Source: CAIVAT01 sp964387205 (GTDB lineage Bacteria > Bacteroidota > Bacteroidia > Bacteroidales > FEN-979). From it: 64,000 bases of DNA. Within the stretch, counting starts at the first letter, position 1; every line of letters starts with the position of its first letter. Positions 9,357 to 18,339 of the stretch are shown here, in pieces. The position numbers and the translations under genes are program-made. The stretch spans positions 1 through 64,000 of the forward strand of contig CAYLVY010000001.1 in NCBI GenBank assembly GCA_964387205.1, read 5' to 3'. A model generated the notes under the pieces. The model was given only the letters and a program-made list of their open reading frames with translations, had not been told where the DNA came from and ran no database searches.

Positions 9357-9701
9357 TCAGAATGGAAATCCATCGTCGGAGGCGGGTGGAAAGTATGGGT
9401 CCGGTGGTTCACTTTCGGGCGGGATCCGGTTTGAACCGTTCTTGCGTACCACCTTCCAGGCTTTCGCCTCGGTGTACCATCTGCCGTTATATTCACGGCT
9501 CTCCAGGTCGAACATTACCTCTGCTTCATCTCCTTCCTGAAGCCCGGCCTGGTCAATTTTTTCCCCCCAAAGAGAAAAACAGACCTTTCGGGGGACCTGC
9601 CCGCCGGTTTCCAGTACAAATTCCAGCTTCCGCCACGTTCCGTTCCTGCCCGTCCCTGTCTGGATCGGAAGAACCCTGATCACTTTTCCTGTTATTTCCA
9701 T
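9357..9701 (-). CDS. DUF3127 domain protein (OB-fold-like)
   Basis: The 114 residues match the DUF3127 family of Bacteroidota small proteins. The opening MEITGKVIRVLP is followed by a strand (WRKLEFVLET), then KVCFSLWGEKID and EVMFDLESREYNGRWYTEAKAW. The C-terminus is a disordered acidic/proline tail ending DDGFPF. That tail resembles the acidic tip of single-stranded DNA-binding proteins, and the core looks like an OB-fold. A role in single-stranded DNA binding is therefore an inference and not established. It sits upstream of the small basic peptide and xseA, a single-strand exonuclease, which fits loosely. Confidence 0.85.
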   Translation of the reverse strand: MEITGKVIRVLPIQTGTGRNGTWRKLEFVLETGGQVPRKVCFSLWGEKIDQAGLQEGDEAEVMFDLESREYNGRWYTEAKAWKVVRKNGSNRIPPESEPPDPYFPPASDDGFPF

Positions 9702-9891
9702 TGTAAATCAAATACTTTATATGATTTTTTTGCTTTGAATTTAAAAATTCTCTTCTAAGGTCGAAGAAGGAAGCATTAACAGTTTGTGGGATAATCTCCG
9801 TTCTTCTATCAATTAAACTTAAACCTGGAAGAGAATTACACTGACATTGAAAATCTTATTGTCTGTTTCAAAAATTGATATATAGTGGTTT

Positions 9892-10509
9892 TTAATCTTG
9901 TTCAATTCCTAAAATTAAAAGTGGAACTGGTGGATTATTTCTACCGTGCCTCAAAACATTATAAACTTCGCCTTCATAATAGGCAACTCCACTACTCATT
10001 TGCGATTGCATTTTCTTGGTTGGTAAAACTTCAATCCCAAGGTTTATCACACCACCGGAATAGAAAAGCAAATGTTTTACAAATAAGTCAAATGCAACAA
10101 AAGCATACTTGCCAAATTGAACTTCAACGGCAATCTGGTCCTTTACAAAGTCTGTCTGCTTGTAAGATGATATTGGTTCATGAATTCCTTTCGAAGTTAA
10201 AAATTCTCTCTGTTTTTCATATGGTAACATAATTAATTCAGGAAGTATTTTCTGGTCAGTTGTAATGTAATACTGATAGCGACTTTCTTTCCATCCAAGT
10301 TTATTAAATTTCTCATTAAATGTTTTATTCAATTCTATTGGACTATACAACATTTTACCTGTCATCGTTTTTTCTTTACTTTCTTTGGTCAACAACTTTG
10401 ACGCATTAATACTTTGAACAGTATCAATGATTTCTTTGTATAGTTCTTCATGATGAACGATGAGATATTCTTCTCCGTTTAAATGTGAGTATTTTTGAGC
10501 TATTTTCAT
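9892..10509 (-). CDS. Type II restriction endonuclease, BstYI/BglII family
   Basis: The 205 residues closely resemble BstYI as remembered: SHLNGEEYLIVH at the N-terminus, TKESKEKT, LYSPIELN, GWKESRYQYY and TDFVKDQIAVEVQFGKY. The C-terminus has FVKHLLFYSGG, SSGVAYYEGE and YNVLRHGR. The PD-(D/E)xK-type site is seen as D120 with E129-V-Q131, which aligns with BstYI D119/E128/Q130 (from memory). Cleavage at RGATCY or a BglII-like subset (AGATCT) is expected but not proven. The start ATG overlaps the methyltransferase stop (ATGA), a typical coupled pair. The local sequence is markedly AT-rich compared with both flanks, which suggests horizontal acquisition. Confidence 0.9.
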   Translation of the reverse strand: MKIAQKYSHLNGEEYLIVHHEELYKEIIDTVQSINASKLLTKESKEKTMTGKMLYSPIELNKTFNEKFNKLGWKESRYQYYITTDQKILPELIMLPYEKQREFLTSKGIHEPISSYKQTDFVKDQIAVEVQFGKYAFVAFDLFVKHLLFYSGGVINLGIEVLPTKKMQSQMSSGVAYYEGEVYNVLRHGRNNPPVPLLILGIEQD

Positions 10510-11500
10510 TTTTGATGTGGTATTCCGTAATATTTCCCAGTTAAATTTTCCAGTTCAAGTTGCAACCATTCTTTAGGAACTTGAGAAACTTTGTCATTAC
10601 ATGAAGGTTTGTGAATAGGTTTGTTTATGGGTCTGATTTTTNNNNNNNNNNTTTTAATTTGCCTTCTTTGAGGTCAATAATTCGCTGGCGGGCAATGTCA
10701 CAATATTCATTCTTTTTTTCAATTCCAACAGCATTCCTATTGTGTATAATTGAGGCAATTACTGTTGAACCGACACCTGCATAAGGGTCAAGTACCCAAC
10801 TTTGTTCATTTGTTAATGCAAGAATACATCTTTCAACTAATTCTATCGGAAATTGACAAGGATGTTCTGTCTTTTCCGGATGATTTGATTTCACATTCGG
10901 TATATTCCACAATGCTGTTTCCCAATCTTTAGCAACAATTTCCCAAATATCACTTGGATTTTTACCAAGAGGGTTCCCTGATGGTAATCCCTTTTTTTCT
11001 CCTTTAAAATGAAGTTTGCCAGGATATTTAGCTGGTACTCTTACATTGTCAAGGTTAAATATATAATCATTTGTTTTACTAAACCATAAAATTGTTTCAT
11101 ATCTACCACTAAATCTGTTTGAAGCGTGTAATCCGTGTCCAAAATGCCAGATAATTCTGTTGCGTAATTTTAAACCATGGTTTTTAAAAATCTGATAATA
11201 AAAAATGTCTAAAGGAAAAACTTCTCCTTTGTCAACATAGTTACCAACCTGCCAACAAAGATTTCCATTGTCTGATAGGGTTCTAACAAGTTCGTTTATT
11301 ATTGCTTCCTGTGTCTCAAGGTATTTCTCAATACTTGTTTTGGTCTCATATGATTTTCCAACATTGTATGGAGGTGAAGTGATTATTAAGTCAAACTTTC
11401 CATCTTCGATATGCTTTAAAACCGAAAGGCTGTCACTGTTGACAATCTGGTGAGAAATGTCAGGGCTAATATATTCAAAAAGAGGTTCTTTGATTTTCAT
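10506..11500 (-). CDS. DNA methyltransferase of the BstYI/BglII-type system, interrupted by an assembly gap
   Basis: This is an S-adenosylmethionine-dependent DNA methyltransferase of beta-class order. The catalytic TSPPYN (41-46) precedes the AdoMet-binding DPYAGVGST (238-246). TSPPY is common in N4-cytosine enzymes, though N6-adenine cannot be excluded. Codon 283 ends exactly at the ten-N gap (10642-10651). After the gap, the frame that reads KIRPINKPIHKPSCND continues open for 44 codons to TGA at 10506, overlapping the endonuclease ATG. The two halves join only if the true gap length is 2 modulo 3, so ten Ns is a placeholder and the short out-of-frame ending is an artefact. It protects host DNA from the adjacent endonuclease. 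Confidence 0.87.
10642..10651. other. Assembly gap (10 N)
   Basis: Ten unresolved bases sit inside the methyltransferase gene. The gap size is a placeholder, because the flanking reading frames are out of register across exactly ten bases. Confidence 0.97.
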
Positions 11501-11520
11501 TATTTGTTTTTTTCTTTTTA

Positions 11521-11528
11521 CAAATTTA
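11521..11528 (-). promoter_or_regulatory. Promoter -7 element of the restriction-modification operon
   Basis: The minus strand reads TAAATTTG, an exact TAnnTTTG match, 20 bases upstream of the methyltransferase ATG at 11500. It lies in the 202-base divergent region shared with sufB. Confidence 0.6.
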
Positions 11529-11669
11529 GTTGTTATCCTTCAGTTTCCGGTCAGTTTTTTCAGGAAGTTTTCAACGAGGGTTATTTTTTAATTAGTGCCA
11601 GAAAAATAGACCCCATCATTCATCATATTGCTCCATCTTTTCCAACCCCTTTGCCTTGCCAATATTTCC

Positions 11670-11677
11670 TATCTTTG
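11670..11677 (+). promoter_or_regulatory. Promoter -7 element of sufBCD
   Basis: TATCTTTG matches TAnnTTTG exactly and lies 25 bases before the sufB ATG at 11703. A TTTG at 11650-11653 is a possible upstream element, with a rather short spacer of 16 bases. Confidence 0.65.
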
Positions 11678-11702
11678 CATCCTGCTGATACGCTGATACT
11701 AT

Positions 11703-13151
11703 ATGGAATCGGAAACCAATAAAGTGCTGGACGAGGTTACCCAAAGTGAGTATAAATACGGGTTTGTAACCGATATCGAGACCGAATTTGCCCCGCCGGG
11801 GATTTCGGAGGATACCATCCGGTATATCTCCGCCAAAAAAAATGAACCGGAATTCATGCTCGAATTCCGGCTGAAAGCATACCGCCACTGGCTCACCATG
11901 AAACAGCCCGGATGGGCCCATCTGAAGATAGATCCAATTGATTTTCAGTCTATCATATATTACGCCGCCCCGAAACAAAAAAAGGAACTGGCCAGCCTCG
12001 ACGAGGTGGATCCCGAATTGCTCGCCACCTTCAACAAACTGGGCATCTCGCTCGAAGAGCAAAAAAAACTTTCCGGCGTGGCCGTAGATGCTGTCATCGA
12101 CAGTGTTTCCGTCAAAACCACTTTCTCGGAAACCCTCGCCCGGTATGGCATCATCTTCTGTTCTTTCAGCGAAGCGGTCCAAAAACACCCTGACCTGGTA
12201 AAACAATACATGGGCTCGGTAGTTCCTTATACCGATAACTATTTTGCGGCACTCAATTCAGCGGTGTTCAGCGACGGCTCCTTCTGCTATATTCCCCGCG
12301 GCGTGCGATGCCCGATGGAACTCTCTACCTATTTCCGCATCAATGCGGCCAATACAGGCCAGTTTGAACGTACCCTCATCGTGGCCGAGGAGGGTGCCTA
12401 TGTCAGTTACATGGAAGGTTGTACAGCTCCTCAAAGGGATGAAAACCAGTTGCATGCGGCCATTGTGGAAATTGTGGCGCTCAAGGATGCCGAAGTGAAG
12501 TACTCGACGGTGCAGAACTGGTATCCCGGTGATAAAAACGGTGCGGGAGGTGTCTATAACTTCGTGACCAAAAGGGGAATATGTAAGGGCAGCAATGCGA
12601 AGATCAGTTGGACACAGGTGGAAACCGGCTCTGCCATTACCTGGAAATATCCAAGTTGTATCCTGCTGGGCGATAATTCGGTGGGGGAATTTTATTCGGT
12701 TGCCGTTACCAACAACCATCAGCAGGCCGATACCGGTACCAAGATGATCCACCTGGGAAAGAACAGCCGCAGCACGATTATCTCCAAAGGCATTTCTGCC
12801 GGAAAGAGCAACAACTCCTACCGCGGGCTGGTAAGGGTCGGCAAAAACGCCACGCAATCCCGGAACTACAGTCAGTGCGACTCGCTGCTGCTGGGGGATA
12901 AATGCGGGGCCCATACCTTCCCGTACATACAGGTCGATAACAAATCAAGCATTGTCGAACATGAGGCCACGACCTCCAAAATATCGGAAGACCAGCTTTT
13001 TTATTGCCAGCAGCGCGGGATAGACACCGAGAGCGCCATTGGGCTGATTGTCAACGGATATGCAAGGGAGGTGCTGAAGCAGTTGCCTATGGAATTCGCG
13101 GTGGAAGCACAGAAACTGTTGTCCCTCTCCCTTGAGGGATCAGTGGGCTGA
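11703..13151 (+). CDS. sufB: Fe-S cluster assembly scaffold SufB
   Basis: SufB is the scaffold subunit of the SufBC2D complex on which Fe-S clusters are built from SufS-derived sulfur. The 482 residues match the family length. Visible features are SEYKYGFVTDIETEFAPPG at the N-terminus, FSDGSFCYIPRGVRCP, EGCTAPQRDENQLHAAIVE and the beta-helix core (SKGISAGKSNNSYRGLV). The C-terminal block is DKCGAHTFPYIQVDNKSS, then VEHEATTSKISEDQLFY and QQRGI. It is the first gene of sufB-sufC-sufD, preceded by a TATCTTTG promoter. No Rrf2-type regulator such as IscR or SufR is visible nearby. Confidence 0.97.
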   Translation: MESETNKVLDEVTQSEYKYGFVTDIETEFAPPGISEDTIRYISAKKNEPEFMLEFRLKAYRHWLTMKQPGWAHLKIDPIDFQSIIYYAAPKQKKELASLDEVDPELLATFNKLGISLEEQKKLSGVAVDAVIDSVSVKTTFSETLARYGIIFCSFSEAVQKHPDLVKQYMGSVVPYTDNYFAALNSAVFSDGSFCYIPRGVRCPMELSTYFRINAANTGQFERTLIVAEEGAYVSYMEGCTAPQRDENQLHAAIVEIVALKDAEVKYSTVQNWYPGDKNGAGGVYNFVTKRGICKGSNAKISWTQVETGSAITWKYPSCILLGDNSVGEFYSVAVTNNHQQADTGTKMIHLGKNSRSTIISKGISAGKSNNSYRGLVRVGKNATQSRNYSQCDSLLLGDKCGAHTFPYIQVDNKSSIVEHEATTSKISEDQLFYCQQRGIDTESAIGLIVNGYAREVLKQLPMEFAVEAQKLLSLSLEGSVG

Positions 13152-13199
13152 CCCGGAACAGATCATAAGTTTTATCCACAACACACCCAATATCTGAAT

Positions 13200-13952
13200 A
13201 TGTTACTATCCATAAAAAACCTGCATGCCTCCATCAACGGTAAAGAGATCCTGAAAGGGGTGAACCTGGAGGTCGGCAAAGGGGAGGTCCATGCCATCAT
13301 GGGGCCCAACGGAACGGGGAAAAGCACCCTCGCTTCGGTGATTGCCGGACGTGAAGTCTTTGATGTAACCGCCGGTGAGGTGGTCTATCAGGGAAAACCC
13401 CTGCTGAAGATGGCAGTAGAGGAACGTGCCCGTGAGGGTATTTTCCTGGGTTTTCAGTATCCGGTTGAAATTCCCGGGGTGAGCATCACCAACTTCATGC
13501 GGACGGCTGTGAACGAAATCCGCAAATACCGGGGTCTTGACCCACTCCCCGGAGGGGAGTTCCTGAAACTGATGGAGGAGAAGAAAAAGCTGGTGGAGAT
13601 CACCTCCAACCTTACCAATCGTTCGGTCAATGAAGGTTTTTCCGGCGGGGAAAAGAAGAAGAACGAAATATTTCAGATGGCCATGCTGGAACCCGTCCTC
13701 GCCATCCTGGATGAAACCGATTCGGGGCTCGATATAGACGCCCTGCGGATCGTGGCCAACGGGGTGAACAAACTTCGCCGCTCCGACAATGCCTTCGTGG
13801 TGATCACCCACTATCAGCGGCTCCTCGATTATATTGTACCCGACTTCGTCCATGTACTCTACGAGGGACGGATTGTCAAATCGGGTGGTAAGGAACTGGC
13901 ACTTGAACTGGAAGAACGGGGATACGACTGGATAAAAAATGAACAGGATTGA
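13200..13952 (+). CDS. sufC: Fe-S cluster assembly ATPase SufC
   Basis: SufC is the ABC-type ATPase of the SufBCD complex; ATP binding drives the SufB/SufD rearrangement for cluster assembly. The 250 residues are typical. Walker A is GPNGTGKST (35-43), the signature is FSGGEKKKNEI with the SufC-specific lysine-rich extension, and Walker B is LAILDETDSGLDID. The stop (13950-13952) overlaps the sufD start at 13939, and the gene begins 48 bases after sufB, so the three genes form one operon. Confidence 0.97.
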   Translation: MLLSIKNLHASINGKEILKGVNLEVGKGEVHAIMGPNGTGKSTLASVIAGREVFDVTAGEVVYQGKPLLKMAVEERAREGIFLGFQYPVEIPGVSITNFMRTAVNEIRKYRGLDPLPGGEFLKLMEEKKKLVEITSNLTNRSVNEGFSGGEKKKNEIFQMAMLEPVLAILDETDSGLDIDALRIVANGVNKLRRSDNAFVVITHYQRLLDYIVPDFVHVLYEGRIVKSGGKELALELEERGYDWIKNEQD

Positions 13953-15375
13953 TCTAAACGAGCATGCCATGTCTGCAGATGATTTACTTATAACATCCGG
14001 TCGGTTGTCGGCGCTGTTTGAGCAGCACTTTGATACCCTCACTGCCGGTGAACCGGAAAGGGTCGCAGCCCTGCGCCGTCCTGCGCTGGAACGTTTCATA
14101 TCTATGGGCTTTCCTGATACAGGGCTCGAATCGTGGAGAAATACCGACCTCAGTGATGTGCTCGTATTACCTTACGATATACCGATGGCCCCCACACCCG
14201 GCGGGGATTTTCAGAATGTCTTCAAATGCAATATCCCCCATCTCGATACCGCGGTGATGGGCCAACTCAACGGATGGACCGTTTCAACCGATGTCCCCCT
14301 GATGGAACTGGGCAACGGTATCATCATGGGTAGCCTTGCCGAAGCCAGGTCGAAATACCCTGAACTGGTGAACGATTATTACGGCACCCTTTCCGCCCGG
14401 GAAGAGGATTCCCTGGTTGACCTCAACACTGCCTTTGCCCGGGACGGATTCTTCATTTACATCCCCGACGGGGTGCAAAGCCCCAGACCGGTGCAGTTCG
14501 TGAATGTCATTCATCACGACGACAACCTTTTCCTGCAGTCGCGAAACCTGGTCATTGTCGGAAAGAACGCCCGGCTCTCACTGGTACATTGCGACGACTC
14601 ATACAACCATCAGCCAAGCTTTTCAAATATTGTCACCGAGATCCATCTTGACGGGAATAGTTTTCTGGACCATTACAAACTTCAGAATCTTAACAATAAA
14701 AGTGCGCTGGTCAGCACTGTTCTCTTTGGCATGGAGCAAAGTGCCCGCCTCGAGTCGCACTATATATCACTCAATGGAGGATTGCTTCGCAACAACATCC
14801 GTCTGCGCTTTGATGGTCCGCACGGCAGGGCCGATATTTACGGTATTTACCTGATGGATCGAAAGCAACACATAGATAATCAGGTTTTAGTCGATCATGC
14901 CTCTCCGGATTGCAGCAGCACGGAAATTTTCAAAGGGATCATGGACGAGCACGCCCGTGGCGTTTTCAACGGCCATGTGCTGGTGCGCAGAAATGCAGCG
15001 CGGACCGATGCACGCCAGAGCAACCGCAACATCCTGCTGACCGATACGGCCCATGTCAACTCCAAACCTTTTCTGGAGATATACAACGACGATGTGAAGT
15101 GTTCCCACGGTTCCACAACCGGCCAGCTCGATCCGGAATCGATGTTTTATCTCCGGCAGCGGGGCATTGCGGAAGAGACCGCGAGGATGCTCCTGATGTT
15201 CGCCTTTGCCGATGAGGTAGTGGCCCGGATCGCGATCCCCCAGCTTCGTCAGCGCATCGAGGATATGGTGAAAAAAAGGCTTCAGGGAGAGTTGCAGATA
15301 TGCGGCCAGTGCGTTCTGCACTGCAGCACTCCGGAACATCCGGTAGAGTTTCAGATCGATACCGGATTGCTCTGA
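13939..15375 (+). CDS. sufD: Fe-S cluster assembly protein SufD
   Basis: SufD is the SufB paralogue in the SufBC2D scaffold, thought to help iron entry. The 478 residues start at ATG 13939 inside the sufC end; ATG 13969 is a possible alternative. Visible features are GFPDTGLESWRNTDL near the N-terminus and a beta-helix core with SRNLVIVGKNARLSLVHCDD. The C-terminal signature has FNGHVLVRRNA, QSNRNILLTD, VKCSHGSTTGQLDPESMFYL and RQRGI. It ends 65 bases before the convergent M16 peptidase. The cysteine-rich C-terminus (CGQCVLHC) is notable and not explained. Confidence 0.95.
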   Translation: MNRIDLNEHAMSADDLLITSGRLSALFEQHFDTLTAGEPERVAALRRPALERFISMGFPDTGLESWRNTDLSDVLVLPYDIPMAPTPGGDFQNVFKCNIPHLDTAVMGQLNGWTVSTDVPLMELGNGIIMGSLAEARSKYPELVNDYYGTLSAREEDSLVDLNTAFARDGFFIYIPDGVQSPRPVQFVNVIHHDDNLFLQSRNLVIVGKNARLSLVHCDDSYNHQPSFSNIVTEIHLDGNSFLDHYKLQNLNNKSALVSTVLFGMEQSARLESHYISLNGGLLRNNIRLRFDGPHGRADIYGIYLMDRKQHIDNQVLVDHASPDCSSTEIFKGIMDEHARGVFNGHVLVRRNAARTDARQSNRNILLTDTAHVNSKPFLEIYNDDVKCSHGSTTGQLDPESMFYLRQRGIAEETARMLLMFAFADEVVARIAIPQLRQRIEDMVKKRLQGELQICGQCVLHCSTPEHPVEFQIDTGLL

Positions 15376-15440
15376 GTGTCGGGGTGCCGGATTTCCCGGA
15401 AATGGTTCATTAAGGATACATCCCCGGGGTGTTTTCCGGT

Positions 15441-18224
15441 TTATGGTTTCCCCAGTAGTTTTTCCAGTGGCTCTTTCTGGGTTGCAGCATCTCCGGCGAT
15501 TACGTAATACATCCGGTTTGGGTCAATGTACTTGACGGCCAGTTTTTTGATTTCGGGAACGGTGATGGTTCGCATGATCTGTTGTTCCCTGGTGATGTAA
15601 TCGGGGGGAAGGTCATTTCTGAAAATACGGCTCATCATTCCGTTAAGGGCCCCCAGGGTTTCGAACTGTCGGGCATAACCTTTCAGCACGGCGTTCCTGG
15701 TGAAGGTGAGATCCTCCTCCGAGTAGGAATCGGCATAACCGGCCATCAGGCTCCTGAAAATTTCCACCGACTCGGTGGTAGCGGAGGAACGCACACTCGA
15801 ACTGGCCAGAAAAGGGCCCGGAAGGTAATCGTAGTCGGTAAACCCTGTTCTTGCACCATAGGTAAAGCCCTTCTCTTCGCGAAGCACCAGGTTGACCTTT
15901 CCGTTGAAAGAACCGCCCAGTTTATAATTCATGACGTAAGCCGGGAAGAGGTCCGGATAGTTACCGGCCAGGCCAAGATAACCGATGTTGATCACCGATT
16001 GTTTGGCCCCCGGAACGTCTACAAAAACAAGGGTTGGTGATGAGGGGGGCGGCGGTGTGACATATTCAGGGAAGTTAACCTTCACCGCTTTCCACTTATT
16101 TTCCAGGCTTTTCAGCGAGTTCGTAACCCTTTTTTTCTCTGCATCACCGGCAATGTTAAAGGCGGCCACCTCCGGTGACAAATACTGGCGGTAGTAATTT
16201 TTCAGGTCATCAATGGTGACGGAAGACACACTCTCTTCCGTACCGGCCACGGTAGTAGCAAGGATATGGTCTTTCCCATAGATATGTTCATTCAGGGCAA
16301 GTGAAGCCAGGTAGGAAGGATTGGCTTTCTGGCGTTTCAGGTTGTTGATGGTGCGGAGGCGGATCAGGCTGAATTCAGCAGTGTCCCATCGGGGCTCCAT
16401 CAGGATCTCTTCAACCAGGGCAACCACCTTTTCAAAGTTTCTCGCGAGGGTATTGGCCCTGATCACTATGGTGCTGTTGCCGGCATTCATCGATATGGAA
16501 GCGCCCAGCCGTTCGATTTCCTCTTCCAGTTCCAGCGGGGTTTTCAACCGGGTTCCCTCCATCATCAGTTCGCACATAAGACTGGCTATGCCAGGCTTAC
16601 TGACCGGATCAAGCGAATGGCCACCCCTGAACTCAAGGGAGAACTGCACCAGCGGGAGCTCTTTCTGCTCGATGCCCATTACTTTCAGGCCGTTTTTCAT
16701 TTTTTCCTGCCAGATCACGGGAAGGTTCACAACGGGATCGGGGCCATCGGCGGGCATGATGGAGCGGTCGAACCGGGCCGGTGTTTTCGTTATCGGGGCC
16801 TCATCGGTATCGGTGATTTCGACCTGGGTGGCATCGGCAATCGATTCTTCTGCAACAGCAGCCTTTTCAGATCCGAACAAAACGTTGGATACCTGCCCTT
16901 TCGGTACAAAGCTAATGGCCAGACAGGGTTGGTCCTTCAGGTACCGGCGATAAACCCGCATGATATCCTCTTTGGTGACGGCCCGGAGAGCGGCAATCTC
17001 TTTACTGAAGTAACCGGGGTCGCCTTTACTTTCATTATAGGTGGCAAACTGAAACGATTTTCCAAGAATGCTGCTGATACCATTGTAGAAATCGGTCTCA
17101 AGGCTGGCTTTGATGCGCTCCACATCTTCATCTGTAAAACCTTCGTTTTCAAATATTTCCATCGCATTAAAAACCCCTTTCTCAATTTCGTTGAGGTTGA
17201 CATTTTCATTAGCCATGGCAATGATGTTGAAAGTGCCGGCGATCTCAAGGCTGGAATTGCGGGCGTATTGTCGTGAAACCAGTTTCCGTTCCTTTTCCAG
17301 AATTCGATACAGCGGGGCTTTTTTCCCCTGTGAAAGCAGTTGTCCCAGATAAGAGAGCGGGTATGAGTCGGGATGAAACTCCTCGACTGTCGGCCATACC
17401 ATCCGGAGTTGGGCAGATTTGGCGAAATTGTCTTCATGATATACCTTTTTAGTGGCAGACAGTTTAACCGGTACAGGTTCAGGATCAGGGACCGGTTCGC
17501 CTTTCGGGATATCTCCGAAATATTTTTCAATCAGTTTTTTAGCCTCCGCCACATCAAAATCACCCGCCAGCACCAGCGTAGCGTTGTTCGGATTGTAGAA
17601 TTTCCGGTGGAAGGCTTTGACATCTTCGACGGTGGCGTTGGTCAGATCTTCCATCTCCCCGATGACGGTCCAGCTATACGGATGGCCTTTGGGGTATAGA
17701 TTGGTGGCGGCTACCCAACTGACATGGCCGTAAGGCTGGTTGTCGTACGATTGTCTTTTCTCGTTCTGGACAACGTTTTGCTGGATATTGAATGCTTTCA
17801 GGGTAACGGTATTGATCATATACCCCATCCGGTCCGACTCCATCCAGAGTATCTTCTCCAGCGCGTTTTTCGGTACAACTTCGTAGTAGGTAGTAGCGTC
17901 ATTTCCGGTACCCCCGTTGAGGGTGCCGCCGGCATCCTGAATAATCCTGAAAAACTGATCTTCTCCAACATTTTCCGAGCGCTGGAACATCATATGCTCG
18001 AACAGATGGGCGAATCCTGTCCGGCCCGGCGTTTCACGTCCGGAACCCACATGAAACCTTATGGCCAGCGCCACAATGGGATCAGACCGGTCGATGTGAA
18101 GGATCACATCCAGTCCGTTGGGGAGAGTATATTTTTCATAATCGAGGGTGAATTCTTCTCCGCGCTGTGCGAAGGAGACGGAGACGCAAAAGATGAACCC
18201 CAGTAGTACTGCCAGTCTTTTCAT
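15441..18224 (-). CDS. Secreted M16 family zinc metallopeptidase (two-domain)
   Basis: This is a 927-residue insulinase/pitrilysin-family protease, predicted periplasmic or surface-exposed. The start at 18224 gives a clean signal peptide ending SVSFAQ; a longer upstream reading would run toward the divergent sufS promoter and is rejected. The N-terminal M16 half has the inverted zinc motif HLFEH (H73, E76, H77) in RTGFAHLFEHMMF and a following NDATTYYEVVP segment. The C-terminal half (from about residue 500) is a second M16 domain lacking HxxEH, as usual for this clan. It interrupts the suf set, lying antiparallel between sufD and sufS. Substrate unknown. Confidence 0.93.
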   Translation of the reverse strand: MKRLAVLLGFIFCVSVSFAQRGEEFTLDYEKYTLPNGLDVILHIDRSDPIVALAIRFHVGSGRETPGRTGFAHLFEHMMFQRSENVGEDQFFRIIQDAGGTLNGGTGNDATTYYEVVPKNALEKILWMESDRMGYMINTVTLKAFNIQQNVVQNEKRQSYDNQPYGHVSWVAATNLYPKGHPYSWTVIGEMEDLTNATVEDVKAFHRKFYNPNNATLVLAGDFDVAEAKKLIEKYFGDIPKGEPVPDPEPVPVKLSATKKVYHEDNFAKSAQLRMVWPTVEEFHPDSYPLSYLGQLLSQGKKAPLYRILEKERKLVSRQYARNSSLEIAGTFNIIAMANENVNLNEIEKGVFNAMEIFENEGFTDEDVERIKASLETDFYNGISSILGKSFQFATYNESKGDPGYFSKEIAALRAVTKEDIMRVYRRYLKDQPCLAISFVPKGQVSNVLFGSEKAAVAEESIADATQVEITDTDEAPITKTPARFDRSIMPADGPDPVVNLPVIWQEKMKNGLKVMGIEQKELPLVQFSLEFRGGHSLDPVSKPGIASLMCELMMEGTRLKTPLELEEEIERLGASISMNAGNSTIVIRANTLARNFEKVVALVEEILMEPRWDTAEFSLIRLRTINNLKRQKANPSYLASLALNEHIYGKDHILATTVAGTEESVSSVTIDDLKNYYRQYLSPEVAAFNIAGDAEKKRVTNSLKSLENKWKAVKVNFPEYVTPPPPSSPTLVFVDVPGAKQSVINIGYLGLAGNYPDLFPAYVMNYKLGGSFNGKVNLVLREEKGFTYGARTGFTDYDYLPGPFLASSSVRSSATTESVEIFRSLMAGYADSYSEEDLTFTRNAVLKGYARQFETLGALNGMMSRIFRNDLPPDYITREQQIMRTITVPEIKKLAVKYIDPNRMYYVIAGDAATQKEPLEKLLGKP

Positions 18225-18314
18225 GATGTTTGAATTTTTTCGGTTTGTCCCGCAATTTAGACAAAAAATGAATTGGTCATGAGCCGATCGCCGGGAAATA
18301 CCAAACCAAAATAG

Positions 18315-18322
18315 TACCTTTG
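18315..18322 (+). promoter_or_regulatory. Promoter -7 element of sufS
   Basis: TACCTTTG matches TAnnTTTG exactly. It lies 17 bases before the sufS ATG at 18340, implying a very short leader. Confidence 0.6.
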
Positions 18323-18339
18323 TATCACTAATTCCAGAA

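Noticed and set aside
15376..15440. Possible bidirectional terminator between sufD and the M16 gene
   Set aside because: Short palindromes such as ATTTCC-C-GGAAAT are present, but there is no loop or T-run typical of a terminator.
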